The notes under the pieces: generated by a model | Databases searched by the model: none | What the model was told of the DNA's origin: nothing | Seen by the model: only the letters and a program-made list of their open reading frames with translations | NCBI RefSeq assembly: GCF_000420165.1 | Contig: NZ_ATUK01000014.1 | Location: forward strand, 82,001-146,000 | Source: Thioalkalivibrio sp. AKL19 | Lineage (GTDB): Bacteria; Pseudomonadota; Gammaproteobacteria; Ectothiorhodospirales; Ectothiorhodospiraceae | Length of the DNA: 64,000 nt | Direction of reading: 5' to 3' | Shown here: positions 18,430 to 28,443 of the stretch, in pieces | How the letters are laid out: each line of letters opens with the position of its first letter | How positions within the stretch are numbered: the stretch's first letter is position 1 | Made by a program: the position numbers and the translations under genes

Positions 18430-19071
18430 TTAGTCGACGCGCTTGCGCACGTCGGAGGTCACTTCCACGCGACGGTTGGCCTCGCGACCTTCCTGGGTGG
18501 AGTTGTCGGCGGTCGGGCGATCTTCGCCGTAGCCGACGGTGCGGATGTCGCTCTCGCGCACGCCTTCGCTGGCGAGGAAGTCCGCAACAGCCTGGGCACG
18601 ACGCTCGGACAGGCCCTGGTTATAGTCGGCCGGGCCAATGGTGCAGGTGTGACCTTCGACCAGCACGGAGCTGTACTCGGCGTCGTCGGCGGTCAGGCTG
18701 CGGGCCAGGTCACGCAGGGCGGAACGACCCTCGGAGCGCAGGTCGGCGCTGTCGAAATCGAACAGGGCCTGGGCGCTCAGCGTGGTGGTGGTGAATTCCG
18801 GCTCCGGTTCCGGCTCCGGCGCAGCTGCGGGCTCGGGCGCGGGGGCCTCGGCGGTTTCCTGGATGTAGCCCGCGCAGTGTTCGAACTTCACGTTTTCCGG
18901 GGCCCAGGAGCGGGTGCGCACGCACTCGCCGGAGCGATCGACCACGACCTTGCCGCTGCGGTCGGTCACGTTCGCGGCCGGCGGTTCCTGCGCGACAACC
19001 TGACCGGCGGCGCCCAGCACCAGCGAGGCCACGGACGCGGCCAGAAGATTCTTAACCAGCTTATGATTCAT
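18430..19071 (-). CDS. OmpA-family peptidoglycan-associated protein, Cys variant
   Basis: A 213-residue exported protein. A signal peptide (about residues 1-27, V-V-A-Q-E) leads to a short region with two cysteines, then a Pro/Glu/Ala linker (about residues 85-105), then an OmpA C-terminal domain (A-L-F-D-F-D-S-A-D-L-R ... Y-N-Q-G-L-S-E-R-R-A-Q-A-V ... N-R-R-V-E-V). No transmembrane barrel is present. The usual peptidoglycan motif G-H-T-D-x-x-G reads G-H-T-C-T-I-G, so the diaminopimelate-binding Asp is a Cys. The start is firmly set by GGAGG seven bases before ATG 19071. Monocistronic, ended by the terminator at 18353. Confidence 0.88.
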   Translation of the reverse strand: MNHKLVKNLLAASVASLVLGAAGQVVAQEPPAANVTDRSGKVVVDRSGECVRTRSWAPENVKFEHCAGYIQETAEAPAPEPAAAPEPEPEPEFTTTTLSAQALFDFDSADLRSEGRSALRDLARSLTADDAEYSSVLVEGHTCTIGPADYNQGLSERRAQAVADFLASEGVRESDIRTVGYGEDRPTADNSTQEGREANRRVEVTSDVRKRVD

Positions 19072-19462
19072 TGCATAGCCTCCTTGTAAAAACAATCGAC
19101 GTCGGACCCGGGTACACCGTGCGCTTGGGACTGTTCGCGCGGTGACCGTCATCCAAAGCAGCGAGCTCCTTGCGCCAAGCCCTCTACAGTACCTTGATAG
19201 TGGCACACACGTTCGGGTTTTGCACGTGTCCGGGCGCAAAATTTGTGTCGACATCACAACGTCGTCACATTCCGAAATGTGTCCGTATTTCCAGTGACTT
19301 TCGGATGAGTTGTTTCAGTCTTGCAACAACCGGGCTGCGAATCGCACACGCGACTCGCGGCAAGTTGTACACCAAAGGACACACAGTCATTCCAAGGGTT
19401 CCGGAATCGGCACCTTCGGGCAATCGGGCGAGGTGGTCCTTCGGGCACCTTCCGGGTCAGAC
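19072..19462. other. intergenic region upstream of the OmpA-like gene
   Basis: About 390 bp between the groEL terminator and the OmpA-like start, lower in GC than its surroundings. It holds the OmpA-like ribosome site (TACAAGGAGG read on the minus strand) and presumably its promoter, which I cannot place with confidence. A short palindrome, CACATT-CCGA-AATGTG (19266-19281), and ACACGT/ACGTGT arms (about 19204-19226) could be operators. Open frames on the plus strand here show no family features. Confidence 0.45.
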
Positions 19463-19487
19463 AAAAAGACCCCGCCGAAGCGGGGTC
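19463..19487 (-). terminator. rho-independent terminator of groESL
   Basis: GACCCCGC (19468-19475) pairs with GCGGGGTC (19480-19487) around CGAA, and on the minus strand five Ts follow (19467-19463). It is 38 bp beyond the groEL stop codon. Confidence 0.9.
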
Positions 19488-19524
19488 CCGGGGTACATCG
19501 GCGATGTACGGGTGAACGAGCGGC

Positions 19525-21529
<2,005 letters not shown>

Positions 21530-21590
21530 GGTGCGAACTCCTTATAAAGTGTCTGCAACAGGAAAGTTGGGGTGTCGGACGGGGGCCCTG

Positions 21591-21644
21591 TTAGCACCCG
21601 CCCCTGACGAGTGCTAATAATAGGGGCAGACAAAGGCGAGTCAA
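21591..21644 (-). promoter_or_regulatory. groESL promoter with CIRCE (HrcA) operator
   Basis: On the minus strand TTGACT (21644-21639) and TATTAT (21622-21617) are 16 bp apart, a good sigma-70 promoter; CCCCTATTAT also resembles a sigma-32 -10 element. Immediately downstream, 21591-21617 reads TTAGCACCC-N9-GAGTGCTAA, the CIRCE operator with one mismatch (consensus TTAGCACTC). HrcA repression of groESL is implied; both HrcA and sigma-32 control is possible. Confidence 0.9.
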
Positions 21645-21683
21645 GGGCACGCGTTACAAATCCGGCGAGATGGGGGGGGGGGA

Positions 21684-22166
21684 TCAGCGACGGTCGTCGT
21701 GGTCGAGCCGCTCGTCGGGCGTCTCGCTGCCGTCGTCATGGCGGCGAAACTCGCCCTCGATGGTATCGCTGCCCTGCGCGCCGCCGGGGCCGGCGGTCCG
21801 CGCGCGGACCATGCCACGGCGCAGGATGCCGTCCGCTGCCCAGCGCCGCAGTGGCGGGATCAGCAGCACGAATCCGGCGGCATCGGTAAAGAACCCCGGC
21901 AGTAACAGCAAGACGGCGGCCGCCATCAACAGCCAGCCTTCGACCAGGCCCCGAGCCGGGACCTCGCCGCGCGCCAGGCTTTGCTGCAAACGGCGCCAGT
22001 GGTAAAACCCCTGCAGCCGGAACAGCAGCAGCCCGGCCGCCGCCGTGACGATCACCAGCACCACCGTCATCAGGGCGCCCACGGCATCGCCCACCCAGGC
22101 GAAGCCGAAGATCTCGAGCAGAATCAGGCCGAGAAAGACAAACAGGGGAAAGAAGGGGTTGCGCAT
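21684..22166 (-). CDS. fxsA: FxsA family membrane protein
   Basis: A 160-residue inner-membrane protein with about three to four hydrophobic segments in its first 115 residues (F-P-L-F-V-F-L-G-L-I-L-L-E-I and L-L-P-G-F-F-T-D-A-A-G-F are FxsA-like) and a charged cytoplasmic tail. E. coli FxsA is known for lessening phage T7 exclusion by F plasmids; its normal role is unclear. fxsA near groESL and cutA-dsbD is also seen in E. coli. ATG 22166 is chosen because the protein begins M-R-N-P-F-F; the longer frame adds 30 unrelated residues. An eleven-G run abuts the stop codon. Confidence 0.85.
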   Translation of the reverse strand: MRNPFFPLFVFLGLILLEIFGFAWVGDAVGALMTVVLVIVTAAAGLLLFRLQGFYHWRRLQQSLARGEVPARGLVEGWLLMAAAVLLLLPGFFTDAAGFVLLIPPLRRWAADGILRRGMVRARTAGPGGAQGSDTIEGEFRRHDDGSETPDERLDHDDRR

Positions 22167-22383
22167 CAGGTGGAGTTCCGGAAACCAAGCCCCTTCATTG
22201 GAACATGCCCCCCGGGTGCTGTCGATTGGAACCCGGATGCGCCACGGATACTCCATTCATCAGGGGTGGCGCACCCCGCCATGCCGCTCGCCCCTTTTCC
22301 TTGCATGGCCAAGGGAATTCAGCCAGTCTTCTGCACGTCATTGGTGCATACGGCTATCGAGATATTCCGGAGAGTGAACCACC

Positions 22384-22923
22384 ATGCTGCGTAATCCGAT
22401 CCTGATGCTGGCCCTGCTGGCCCTTCTCGTCCCGGCCCTGGCGACTGCCGCCGTGGAGGACCCGCGCGATCCGGAGCACCATTTCTTTGACCCGACCTTC
22501 GGGGAATTCCCCGAGGAACTGGAAGAGGCGCGCGCCGCCGGCAAGAAGGGCATCCTGATCTTCTTCGAGATGGCCGACTGCCCGTTCTGTCACCGCATGA
22601 AGAACCAGGTGCTGAACCAGCCCGAGGTCCAGGAGTACTTCAGCGAGCACTTCCTGGTGTTCAGCGTGGATGTCGAGGGTGCGATCGAGATCGTGACCTT
22701 CGAGGGCGAGGCCAAGACCCAGATGGACTGGGCCACCCGCGACTACCGGGTGCGCGCGACCCCGGTATTCCAGTTCTTCAACCTGGAAGGCGAGCCCATC
22801 GCGCGCTTCACCGGCGCCACCCGCGATGCCCGCGAATTCCTGCAGCTGGGCGAGTTCGTCGCCGAGGGACATTACAAGGATCAGAATTTCACGCGCTTCA
22901 AGCGCGAGCAAGACGGCCGCTGA
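22384..22923 (+). CDS. periplasmic thioredoxin-like protein (CPFC)
   Basis: A 179-residue protein with a signal peptide (about residues 1-23, ending A-T-A-A-V-E-D). The thioredoxin fold has F-F-E-M-A-D-C-P-F-C-H-R-M near residue 66 and a cis-proline V-R-A-T-P-V-F-Q-F-F. It resembles SoxW/DsbD-gamma-like "thioredoxin family" proteins that pass electrons to periplasmic substrates. GGAGAG precedes ATG 22384. It opens a plus-strand run TolC-adaptor-cutA-dsbD-tlpA, so its electrons may come from the DsbD encoded 2.6 kb downstream. Target unknown. Confidence 0.8.
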   Translation: MLRNPILMLALLALLVPALATAAVEDPRDPEHHFFDPTFGEFPEELEEARAAGKKGILIFFEMADCPFCHRMKNQVLNQPEVQEYFSEHFLVFSVDVEGAIEIVTFEGEAKTQMDWATRDYRVRATPVFQFFNLEGEPIARFTGATRDAREFLQLGEFVAEGHYKDQNFTRFKREQDGR

Positions 22924-22959
22924 CACCTTCATCTTCCACGCCCCGAGGATCGACGCCTG

Positions 22960-24336
22960 ATGTCGCCGATGCACCCCCGCTCGCCCGGCACCCGCCGTCG
23001 CAGCCCTGTAGCCCGCCTCCTGCTGGCCGGCCTGCTTGCCTGGCCCCTGGCCGGACCGGCCACCGCACAGGACGGCGGTGGCGCGGCCGATGCCGGGCCA
23101 CTACCCAACCCGATGCGGGTGGACGACGCGCTGGACCGGGTCGACGCCCTGCACCCGCGAGTGCGCCAGGCACGCGCCGAGCGTGAACAGGCCCGCGCCG
23201 CGCTTGAGGCGACCCGCGCCGAACGGGACGTCACCGTGAACGCCCGACTCGAGGCCCGCTGGATCGAGCCCAACGACCAGATCGAGGACCGCAGCCGCAA
23301 CGACTCCCGCGCCGCCATCGTCGCGCGCAAGCTCCTGAGCGACTTCGGCCAGTCGCATGCCCGCGAATCCGCCAGCGAGCAGCGCTTGGACGCCGCCCGG
23401 CAGCGGGAAGAACTGGCCCACGCCCGTCACCGCATCCATGTCCTCGAACGCTACTTCGACGTGCTGCTGGCCGACCTGGCCTTTGCCCGCGATACCGAGG
23501 CGATGGCCGCTGCCTACGTCTCCAAGGAACGCGCCGAGGAACGCAACCAGCGCGGCCAGGTATCGGACATCGAGGTCTTTCGCCTCGAATCCGAGTACCA
23601 GAACCTGCGCGTACAGCGCACCCGCGCCCTGCAGAACCAGGCACGGACCCGGGCCGCCCTCGCCGAGGCCCTGAACCGCCCGGATCGGCGCGTGCGCACC
23701 GTCCTCGCCCCCATGCTGCCGCTGGATCTGCCCGAACTGCCCGATCTCGACGCGCTGCTGGGCGAGCTGGACAACACCAGCCCGCGCCTGCTGGCCGAGC
23801 GCCGCCAGGTCGAGGCTGCCAGCCGCGAGGTGGCGGCCTCCCGTACCCAGCGCCGCCCGCGCCTGTACGCCGAGGCCGAGTCCGGCTGGTGGCACCGTGA
23901 CCTGGGCGGCGGCGATCGCAATCCGTTCGCCGCGGGCCTGGTCCTGGAGATCCCGCTGTACGAAGGCCGCCGCCACGACAGTCGGATCGGCCAGGCCGTG
24001 GCCGCCCGCCACCGCGCCGAGGCCGAACTGGGCCAGGCGCGCATTGAGGCACGCAACCGCCTGCGCGAGTTGCACGACGAGATCCGCGCCCTGCAAACCC
24101 AGCGCGACGAGGCTGCCTGGCGCATGGATTATCGCGAGCTCTACATCGACCGTGCGCGCTACCTCTACGACATCGAGGACCAGGCCGACCTGGGCGACTC
24201 GATGGTCCAGCAAAGCGCCGCGGCGCATTTCAATGCGAGTACCGAATTCCAACTGGCCCTGGCCTACGAGCGCCTGGCCCTGCTGAGCGGGCGTGACGAG
24301 CTGAGCCCGTTCCGCACCACCCACGAGAACCCTTGA
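22960..24336 (+). CDS. TolC family outer-membrane channel
   Basis: A 458-residue exported protein. After a signal peptide (about residues 1-36, ending A-T-A-Q-D) it is mostly long alpha-helical coiled coil, as in the TolC tunnel, with the internally repeated V-D-D-A-L-D-R-V/ R-V-R-Q-A-R-A-E layout of outer-membrane efflux proteins. Two homologous halves appear (about residues 45-240 and 250-440). It would form a trimeric exit duct. The HlyD-like adaptor follows 38 bp later, but no inner-membrane pump is encoded nearby. GAGGA lies 12 bp before ATG 22960. Confidence 0.85.
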   Translation: MSPMHPRSPGTRRRSPVARLLLAGLLAWPLAGPATAQDGGGAADAGPLPNPMRVDDALDRVDALHPRVRQARAEREQARAALEATRAERDVTVNARLEARWIEPNDQIEDRSRNDSRAAIVARKLLSDFGQSHARESASEQRLDAARQREELAHARHRIHVLERYFDVLLADLAFARDTEAMAAAYVSKERAEERNQRGQVSDIEVFRLESEYQNLRVQRTRALQNQARTRAALAEALNRPDRRVRTVLAPMLPLDLPELPDLDALLGELDNTSPRLLAERRQVEAASREVAASRTQRRPRLYAEAESGWWHRDLGGGDRNPFAAGLVLEIPLYEGRRHDSRIGQAVAARHRAEAELGQARIEARNRLRELHDEIRALQTQRDEAAWRMDYRELYIDRARYLYDIEDQADLGDSMVQQSAAAHFNASTEFQLALAYERLALLSGRDELSPFRTTHENP

Positions 24337-24374
24337 GCCGCCGGCCCACCGGCAACCGGACGGGAGACCTGCCC

Positions 24375-25172
24375 ATGCCCCGCGCATTCACAAGCCCATC
24401 CCTGCTGACCGCTGCCGGCCTGCTGGCCCTGCTGGCCGTTGCCCCGGCCCCCGCCCTGGCCGAGGACGGCTTCGCGGCCCAGCTCGACTGGGGCGAGCGC
24501 TACCGCATCACGGCCCCGATCGCCGGTCGGATCGAGGCGATCGAGGCACGTGCCGGGGAACAGGTCGAGGCCGATGCCGTCCTGTTCCGGCTGGACACCC
24601 GCCGTACCGATGCCGACCTGCGGGCCGCCCGTGCAACACTGGAACGCCTGCAGATGGAACTGGACGAGGCCGAGCGCGAGCGCAACAAGGCCGAGGACCT
24701 GTACGACCAGACCCTGATCGCCGCCCGCGAGCTGGAACTGGCCCGCATCGAATACGCCACGATTGCCGCGCGCCTGGCGGAAGCCCGCGCCCAGCGCGAC
24801 CGTATCCGCGCCGATCTCGAGGACGCCACCATCCGGGCCCCGGCCAGCGGACGCCTGGTACGCGTCGAGGCCAACACCGGCCAGTACGTGAATCCGGCCC
24901 TGGTGCCACCCGTGCTCGCGATCCTCGGTACCACCGACCCCATGCGCGCTACGGCCACCGTGCCGGCGGACACGGCCGCGACCCTGGAACCCGGGGAAGC
25001 GGTCACGGTCGTAGTCGGCGACCAGCGCCTGTCCGGCACCATCGCGAGCGTCGGCTGGGAGCCGACGGGCGAAGAACCCGATCGCGGCTACCGCGTCGAG
25101 GTCGAATTCTCTCCGGCGGACGACCTGCCATTGCGGCCGGGCCAGACTGCACGGATCGAACGGGACTCCTGA
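24375..25172 (+). CDS. HlyD/RND-type periplasmic adaptor, short form
   Basis: A 265-residue exported protein with a signal peptide (about residues 1-29, A-L-A-E-D). A lipoyl-like half (I-T-A-P-I-A-G-R-I-E-A-I-E-A-R-A-G-E) is split by an alpha-hairpin coiled coil (about residues 70-150). The second half, T-I-R-A-P-A-S-G-R-L-V-R-V, follows, then a beta-barrel domain. These are the hallmarks of membrane-fusion proteins. It is short for the family (usually 330-400), lacking much of the membrane-proximal domain. It should bridge the TolC-like channel to an inner-membrane transporter, none being present here. ATG 24375 places the signal first. Confidence 0.8.
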   Translation: MPRAFTSPSLLTAAGLLALLAVAPAPALAEDGFAAQLDWGERYRITAPIAGRIEAIEARAGEQVEADAVLFRLDTRRTDADLRAARATLERLQMELDEAERERNKAEDLYDQTLIAARELELARIEYATIAARLAEARAQRDRIRADLEDATIRAPASGRLVRVEANTGQYVNPALVPPVLAILGTTDPMRATATVPADTAATLEPGEAVTVVVGDQRLSGTIASVGWEPTGEEPDRGYRVEVEFSPADDLPLRPGQTARIERDS

Positions 25173-25175
25173 CCC

Positions 25176-25517
25176 ATGAACACCGCCAACACTCCAACCA
25201 GCGCCCGTGCCTGGCTGGTCATCACTACCCTGGATGACCCGTCCGCGGCCGATTCCCTTGCCGGCGCCCTGGTGGAACAGGGCCTGGCGGCCTGTGTGCA
25301 TATCCTGCCGCCCGGACGCTCGGTCTACATGTGGAAAGGGAATATCGAGACCGACGCGGAAGTCACTCTACTGATCAAGACCTCGCCGGCCCGACTGGAC
25401 GAACTCCAGGCGCGGCTGGCGGACCAACATCCCTACGAGACGCCCGAGATCATCGCCCTGCCGATCGAGCACGGGCTGCCCGACTACCTGGACTGGATAA
25501 CACAATGCACCTCCTGA
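25176..25517 (+). CDS. cutA: divalent-cation tolerance protein CutA
   Basis: A 113-residue trimeric ferredoxin-like protein. Motifs E-Q-G-L-A-A-C-V-H-I and Y-M-W-K-G-N-I-E-T-D-A-E-V-T-L-L-I-K-T are diagnostic, as is H-P-Y-E-T-P-E-I-I-A-L-P-I. The biochemical role is unsettled: it was first linked to copper tolerance in E. coli, but it is nearly universal. It follows the adaptor gene by 3 bp and overlaps dsbD by 13 bp, so cutA and dsbD are translationally coupled. cutA-dsbD linkage is conserved in E. coli as well. Confidence 0.95.
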   Translation: MNTANTPTSARAWLVITTLDDPSAADSLAGALVEQGLAACVHILPPGRSVYMWKGNIETDAEVTLLIKTSPARLDELQARLADQHPYETPEIIALPIEHGLPDYLDWITQCTS

Positions 25518-27838
25518 ACCCGCGCACCTGGCTGGCGAGTCTGCTCCTCGCCCTGATGCTGCTGCCTGCCCTGGCCCAGGCCGTCTTCGAGGACGACCTG
25601 CTGGACCCGGATGACGCCTTCAGCCTGAGCGCCGAGGCGATCGACGCCGATACCGTGCGGCTGACCTGGGACATCGCGGACGAGTACTACATGTACCGCG
25701 AGCAGTTCGAGTTCACCCCGGAGAGTGACGGGCTGGAGCTCGGCGAGGCCGAAATCCCGGATGGCGAGGTCAAGGAGGACGAGTTCTTCGGGCGCGTCGA
25801 GACCTATCGTGGTCAGGTTCAGGTCGAGTTGCCGATCGTGGCGGCCGAGAGCACCACCATCGAACTTACCGCTCGTTCGCAGGGCTGCGCGGACCTGGGT
25901 GTGTGCTACCCGCCGCACTTCCAGACCGTCTCCATCGAACTGCCCGGCCTGCCGGGCGGCAACGGCGAAGCCGCCGTGGACGAAGAGCCCCGAGACGAAC
26001 CCGAAGAGGAACGCAGTGCGCTGGGCGACCTGGGCCAGCTCTCCGGCGATCTCGGCGCCGTCGACGACCTGCTGGAGCCGGAAAAGGCCTTCGCCGCCTC
26101 GCTGGAGGCCATCAGCCAGAACGCGGTGATCCTGCGTTTCGACATCGCCGAGGGTTACTACCTCTACCGCGAACAACTGGATGTGCGCATCGCGGAAGGC
26201 GACGGCATCGAACTGGGCCCGGTCAACCCGCCGGACGGCGAGCTGCAGGAGGACGAGTTCTTCGGCGAGAGCCAGGTGTTCCGCGACGAGGTGGAAATCC
26301 TCGTCCCGGTGCTGCGCGACGCGGATGACGTCGCCGACATCACCCTGGCGATCGACTACCAGGGCTGCGCCGACGCCGGCGTGTGCTACCCGCCGCTCAC
26401 CCAGGAGGTCTCGGTCACCTTCGCCTCCGAACTGGCCGCCGAGGCCGACAGCGATGCGCTGCCGGACACCGGCGACGAGGCCCGCGAGGATGATGACGAC
26501 GCGGCGGCACCCGTCACCCAGCAGGACCGTATCGCGGCCCAGCTGGCGGACGGCCAGATCTGGCTGGTCGCCCTGGCGTTCTTCGGCTTCGGGCTGCTGC
26601 TGACCTTCACCCCCTGCGTGTTCCCGATGATCCCGATCCTGTCGAACATCATCATCGGGCAGAAGAACCTGACCACGCGCAAGGCGTTCCTGATCTCGCT
26701 GGTGTTCGTGCTGGCAATGGCGCTGACCTACACCATTGCCGGGGTGTTCGCGGGCCTGGCCGGCGCCAACCTGCAGGCGGCGTTCCAGAACCCCTGGATC
26801 ATCGGCACCTTCGTGGCCATCTTCATCGCACTGGCGATGTCGATGTTCGGCTTCTACGAGCTGCAGATGCCGGCCGGCGTTCAGAGCAAGCTGTCGCAGA
26901 TCAGCAACCGTCAGGAAGGCGGCACCTACGTCGGCGCCGGGATCATGGGCTTCCTCTCCGCCCTGATCGTCGGCCCCTGCGTGACCGCGCCGCTGATCGG
27001 TGCCCTGCTCTACATCAGCCATACCGGCGACGCGGTGCTGGGCGGCATTGCCCTGTTCGCGCTGAGCATGGGCATGGGCGCACCGCTGCTGGCCATCGGC
27101 ACCTCGGCCGGGCGCCTCCTGCCGAAGGCCGGCCCGTGGATGGACACCATCAAGGCGGCCTTCGGGGTCGGCCTGCTGGCCATCGGCATCTGGCTGCTCG
27201 AACGGGTGATCCCGGGCGAGATCGCGATGTTCCTGTGGGCCATCCTGCTGATCGTCACCGCCGTCTACATGGGGGCGCTGAAGACCCTTCCGGAGGGCAC
27301 CTCCGGCTGGCACACCCTGTGGAAGGGCCTGGGTGTGGTGCTCCTGATCTACGGCGTGCTGCTGATGCTGGGCGCGGCCACCGGTGGCAAGGACATCTTC
27401 CGCCCACTGGCCACGCTGAACCAGCCGGCCGTCACCACGACCGGCGAGCAGGCCGGACCGACGGAGATGCAGTTCACCTACATCGACAGCCTCGACGACC
27501 TGGAACGCGAGCTCGAACAGGCCCAGAACAACAACCAGACGGTATTCCTGGACTTCTACGCCGACTGGTGCGTGGACTGCGTGCGCCTGGACCGGACCAC
27601 CTTCCAGGATCGGCGCGTGATCCAGGCGATGGCCGATGTCCACCTGCTGAAGGCCGACGTCACCGACAACACCTCCGAGCATCGTGACCTGATGCGCGAG
27701 TTCAACCTCTTCGGGCCGCCAGCCATGATCTTCTGGGACTCCGACGGCAACGAACTGCGCAACTACCGCAACGTCGGCTACCTGAATGCCGACCGTTTCC
27801 TGGCGCATGTGGAAAGCGCCATCGGGGTGACACCATGA
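25505..27838 (+). CDS. dsbD: thiol:disulfide interchange protein DsbD with duplicated alpha domain
   Basis: A 777-residue inner-membrane protein passing electrons from cytoplasmic thioredoxin to periplasmic thiol proteins. After a signal peptide come two successive DsbD-alpha domains. The first (about residues 35-160) has G-C-A-D-L-G-V-C-Y-P-P and the second (about 190-320) G-C-A-D-A-G-V-C-Y-P-P; both keep the redox Cys pair. Then follow about eight membrane segments (about 350-640) with T-P-C-V-F-P-M and G-P-C-V-T-A-P, and a C-terminal thioredoxin domain with D-W-C-V-D-C near 688. Usual length is 570-620; the excess is the extra alpha domain. Overlaps cutA by 13 bp and tlpA by 4. Confidence 0.95.
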   Translation: MHLLNPRTWLASLLLALMLLPALAQAVFEDDLLDPDDAFSLSAEAIDADTVRLTWDIADEYYMYREQFEFTPESDGLELGEAEIPDGEVKEDEFFGRVETYRGQVQVELPIVAAESTTIELTARSQGCADLGVCYPPHFQTVSIELPGLPGGNGEAAVDEEPRDEPEEERSALGDLGQLSGDLGAVDDLLEPEKAFAASLEAISQNAVILRFDIAEGYYLYREQLDVRIAEGDGIELGPVNPPDGELQEDEFFGESQVFRDEVEILVPVLRDADDVADITLAIDYQGCADAGVCYPPLTQEVSVTFASELAAEADSDALPDTGDEAREDDDDAAAPVTQQDRIAAQLADGQIWLVALAFFGFGLLLTFTPCVFPMIPILSNIIIGQKNLTTRKAFLISLVFVLAMALTYTIAGVFAGLAGANLQAAFQNPWIIGTFVAIFIALAMSMFGFYELQMPAGVQSKLSQISNRQEGGTYVGAGIMGFLSALIVGPCVTAPLIGALLYISHTGDAVLGGIALFALSMGMGAPLLAIGTSAGRLLPKAGPWMDTIKAAFGVGLLAIGIWLLERVIPGEIAMFLWAILLIVTAVYMGALKTLPEGTSGWHTLWKGLGVVLLIYGVLLMLGAATGGKDIFRPLATLNQPAVTTTGEQAGPTEMQFTYIDSLDDLERELEQAQNNNQTVFLDFYADWCVDCVRLDRTTFQDRRVIQAMADVHLLKADVTDNTSEHRDLMREFNLFGPPAMIFWDSDGNELRNYRNVGYLNADRFLAHVESAIGVTP

Positions 27839-28401
27839 AGCATCGTACGCACGTACTCGCAGGGCTGGCGCTCGCCACCGCCGGCGCCTTCCTGCTGGCC
27901 GCCTGTGGCGACCCGGAGCCGGAGATGGACACGGATGGCGCCTCGGCCAACGCGGCGCCCGAGGTCGCGAGCGAAGAGGCCTCGGGGAGTCAGCGCATCG
28001 ACTTCGCCCTGCCCGATCTCGCGGGGGACGAACGCCAGCTCAGCGAGTGGGACGGCGACCTGATCGTGCTGAACTTCTGGGCCACCTGGTGCCCGCCCTG
28101 CAAGAAGGAGATGCCGCTGTTCCAGGACACGTACGAGGCCCACCGGGACGGCGGCTTCACCATCGTGGCGGTGGCCGTGGACGAACAGACGGCAACCCAG
28201 CATTTCGTGGACGACTTCGGCATCGAATTCCCGGTCCTGATCGGGCAGGACGAGGCCGTTGCCGTGGGCCGCGAATACGGCAACCGCATCGGCGCCCTGC
28301 CCTACACCGTACTGATCAGCCGCGACGGCACCATCCTCGATACCCATCGTGGCGAGGTGGAACCCGCCGACCTGGACGGATGGCTGGAGGCGCACCTGTA
28401 G
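27835..28401 (+). CDS. TlpA/ResA-like thioredoxin-fold lipoprotein
   Basis: A 188-residue protein. Residues 1-22 form a lipoprotein signal with the lipobox L-L-A-A-C, followed by a 30-residue acidic linker. The AhpC/TSA-type thioredoxin domain has F-W-A-T-W-C-P-P-C-K-K-E-M-P (active site near residue 86) and a cis-proline A-L-P-Y-T-V-L-I. It is likely anchored to the inner membrane and reduces periplasmic disulfides, for instance in cytochrome c maturation, with DsbD as donor. Its ATG overlaps the dsbD stop (ATGA), strong evidence of joint expression. Confidence 0.88.
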   Translation: MKHRTHVLAGLALATAGAFLLAACGDPEPEMDTDGASANAAPEVASEEASGSQRIDFALPDLAGDERQLSEWDGDLIVLNFWATWCPPCKKEMPLFQDTYEAHRDGGFTIVAVAVDEQTATQHFVDDFGIEFPVLIGQDEAVAVGREYGNRIGALPYTVLISRDGTILDTHRGEVEPADLDGWLEAHL

Positions 28402-28443
28402 CGCGGGACACCCCCGGGCCCTACCGTCCACAAGGCCGGTAAG

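Noticed and set aside
25484-27808. 774-codon open frame opposite dsbD
   Set aside because: Antisense shadow; dsbD motifs and signal peptide on the plus strand are unambiguous.
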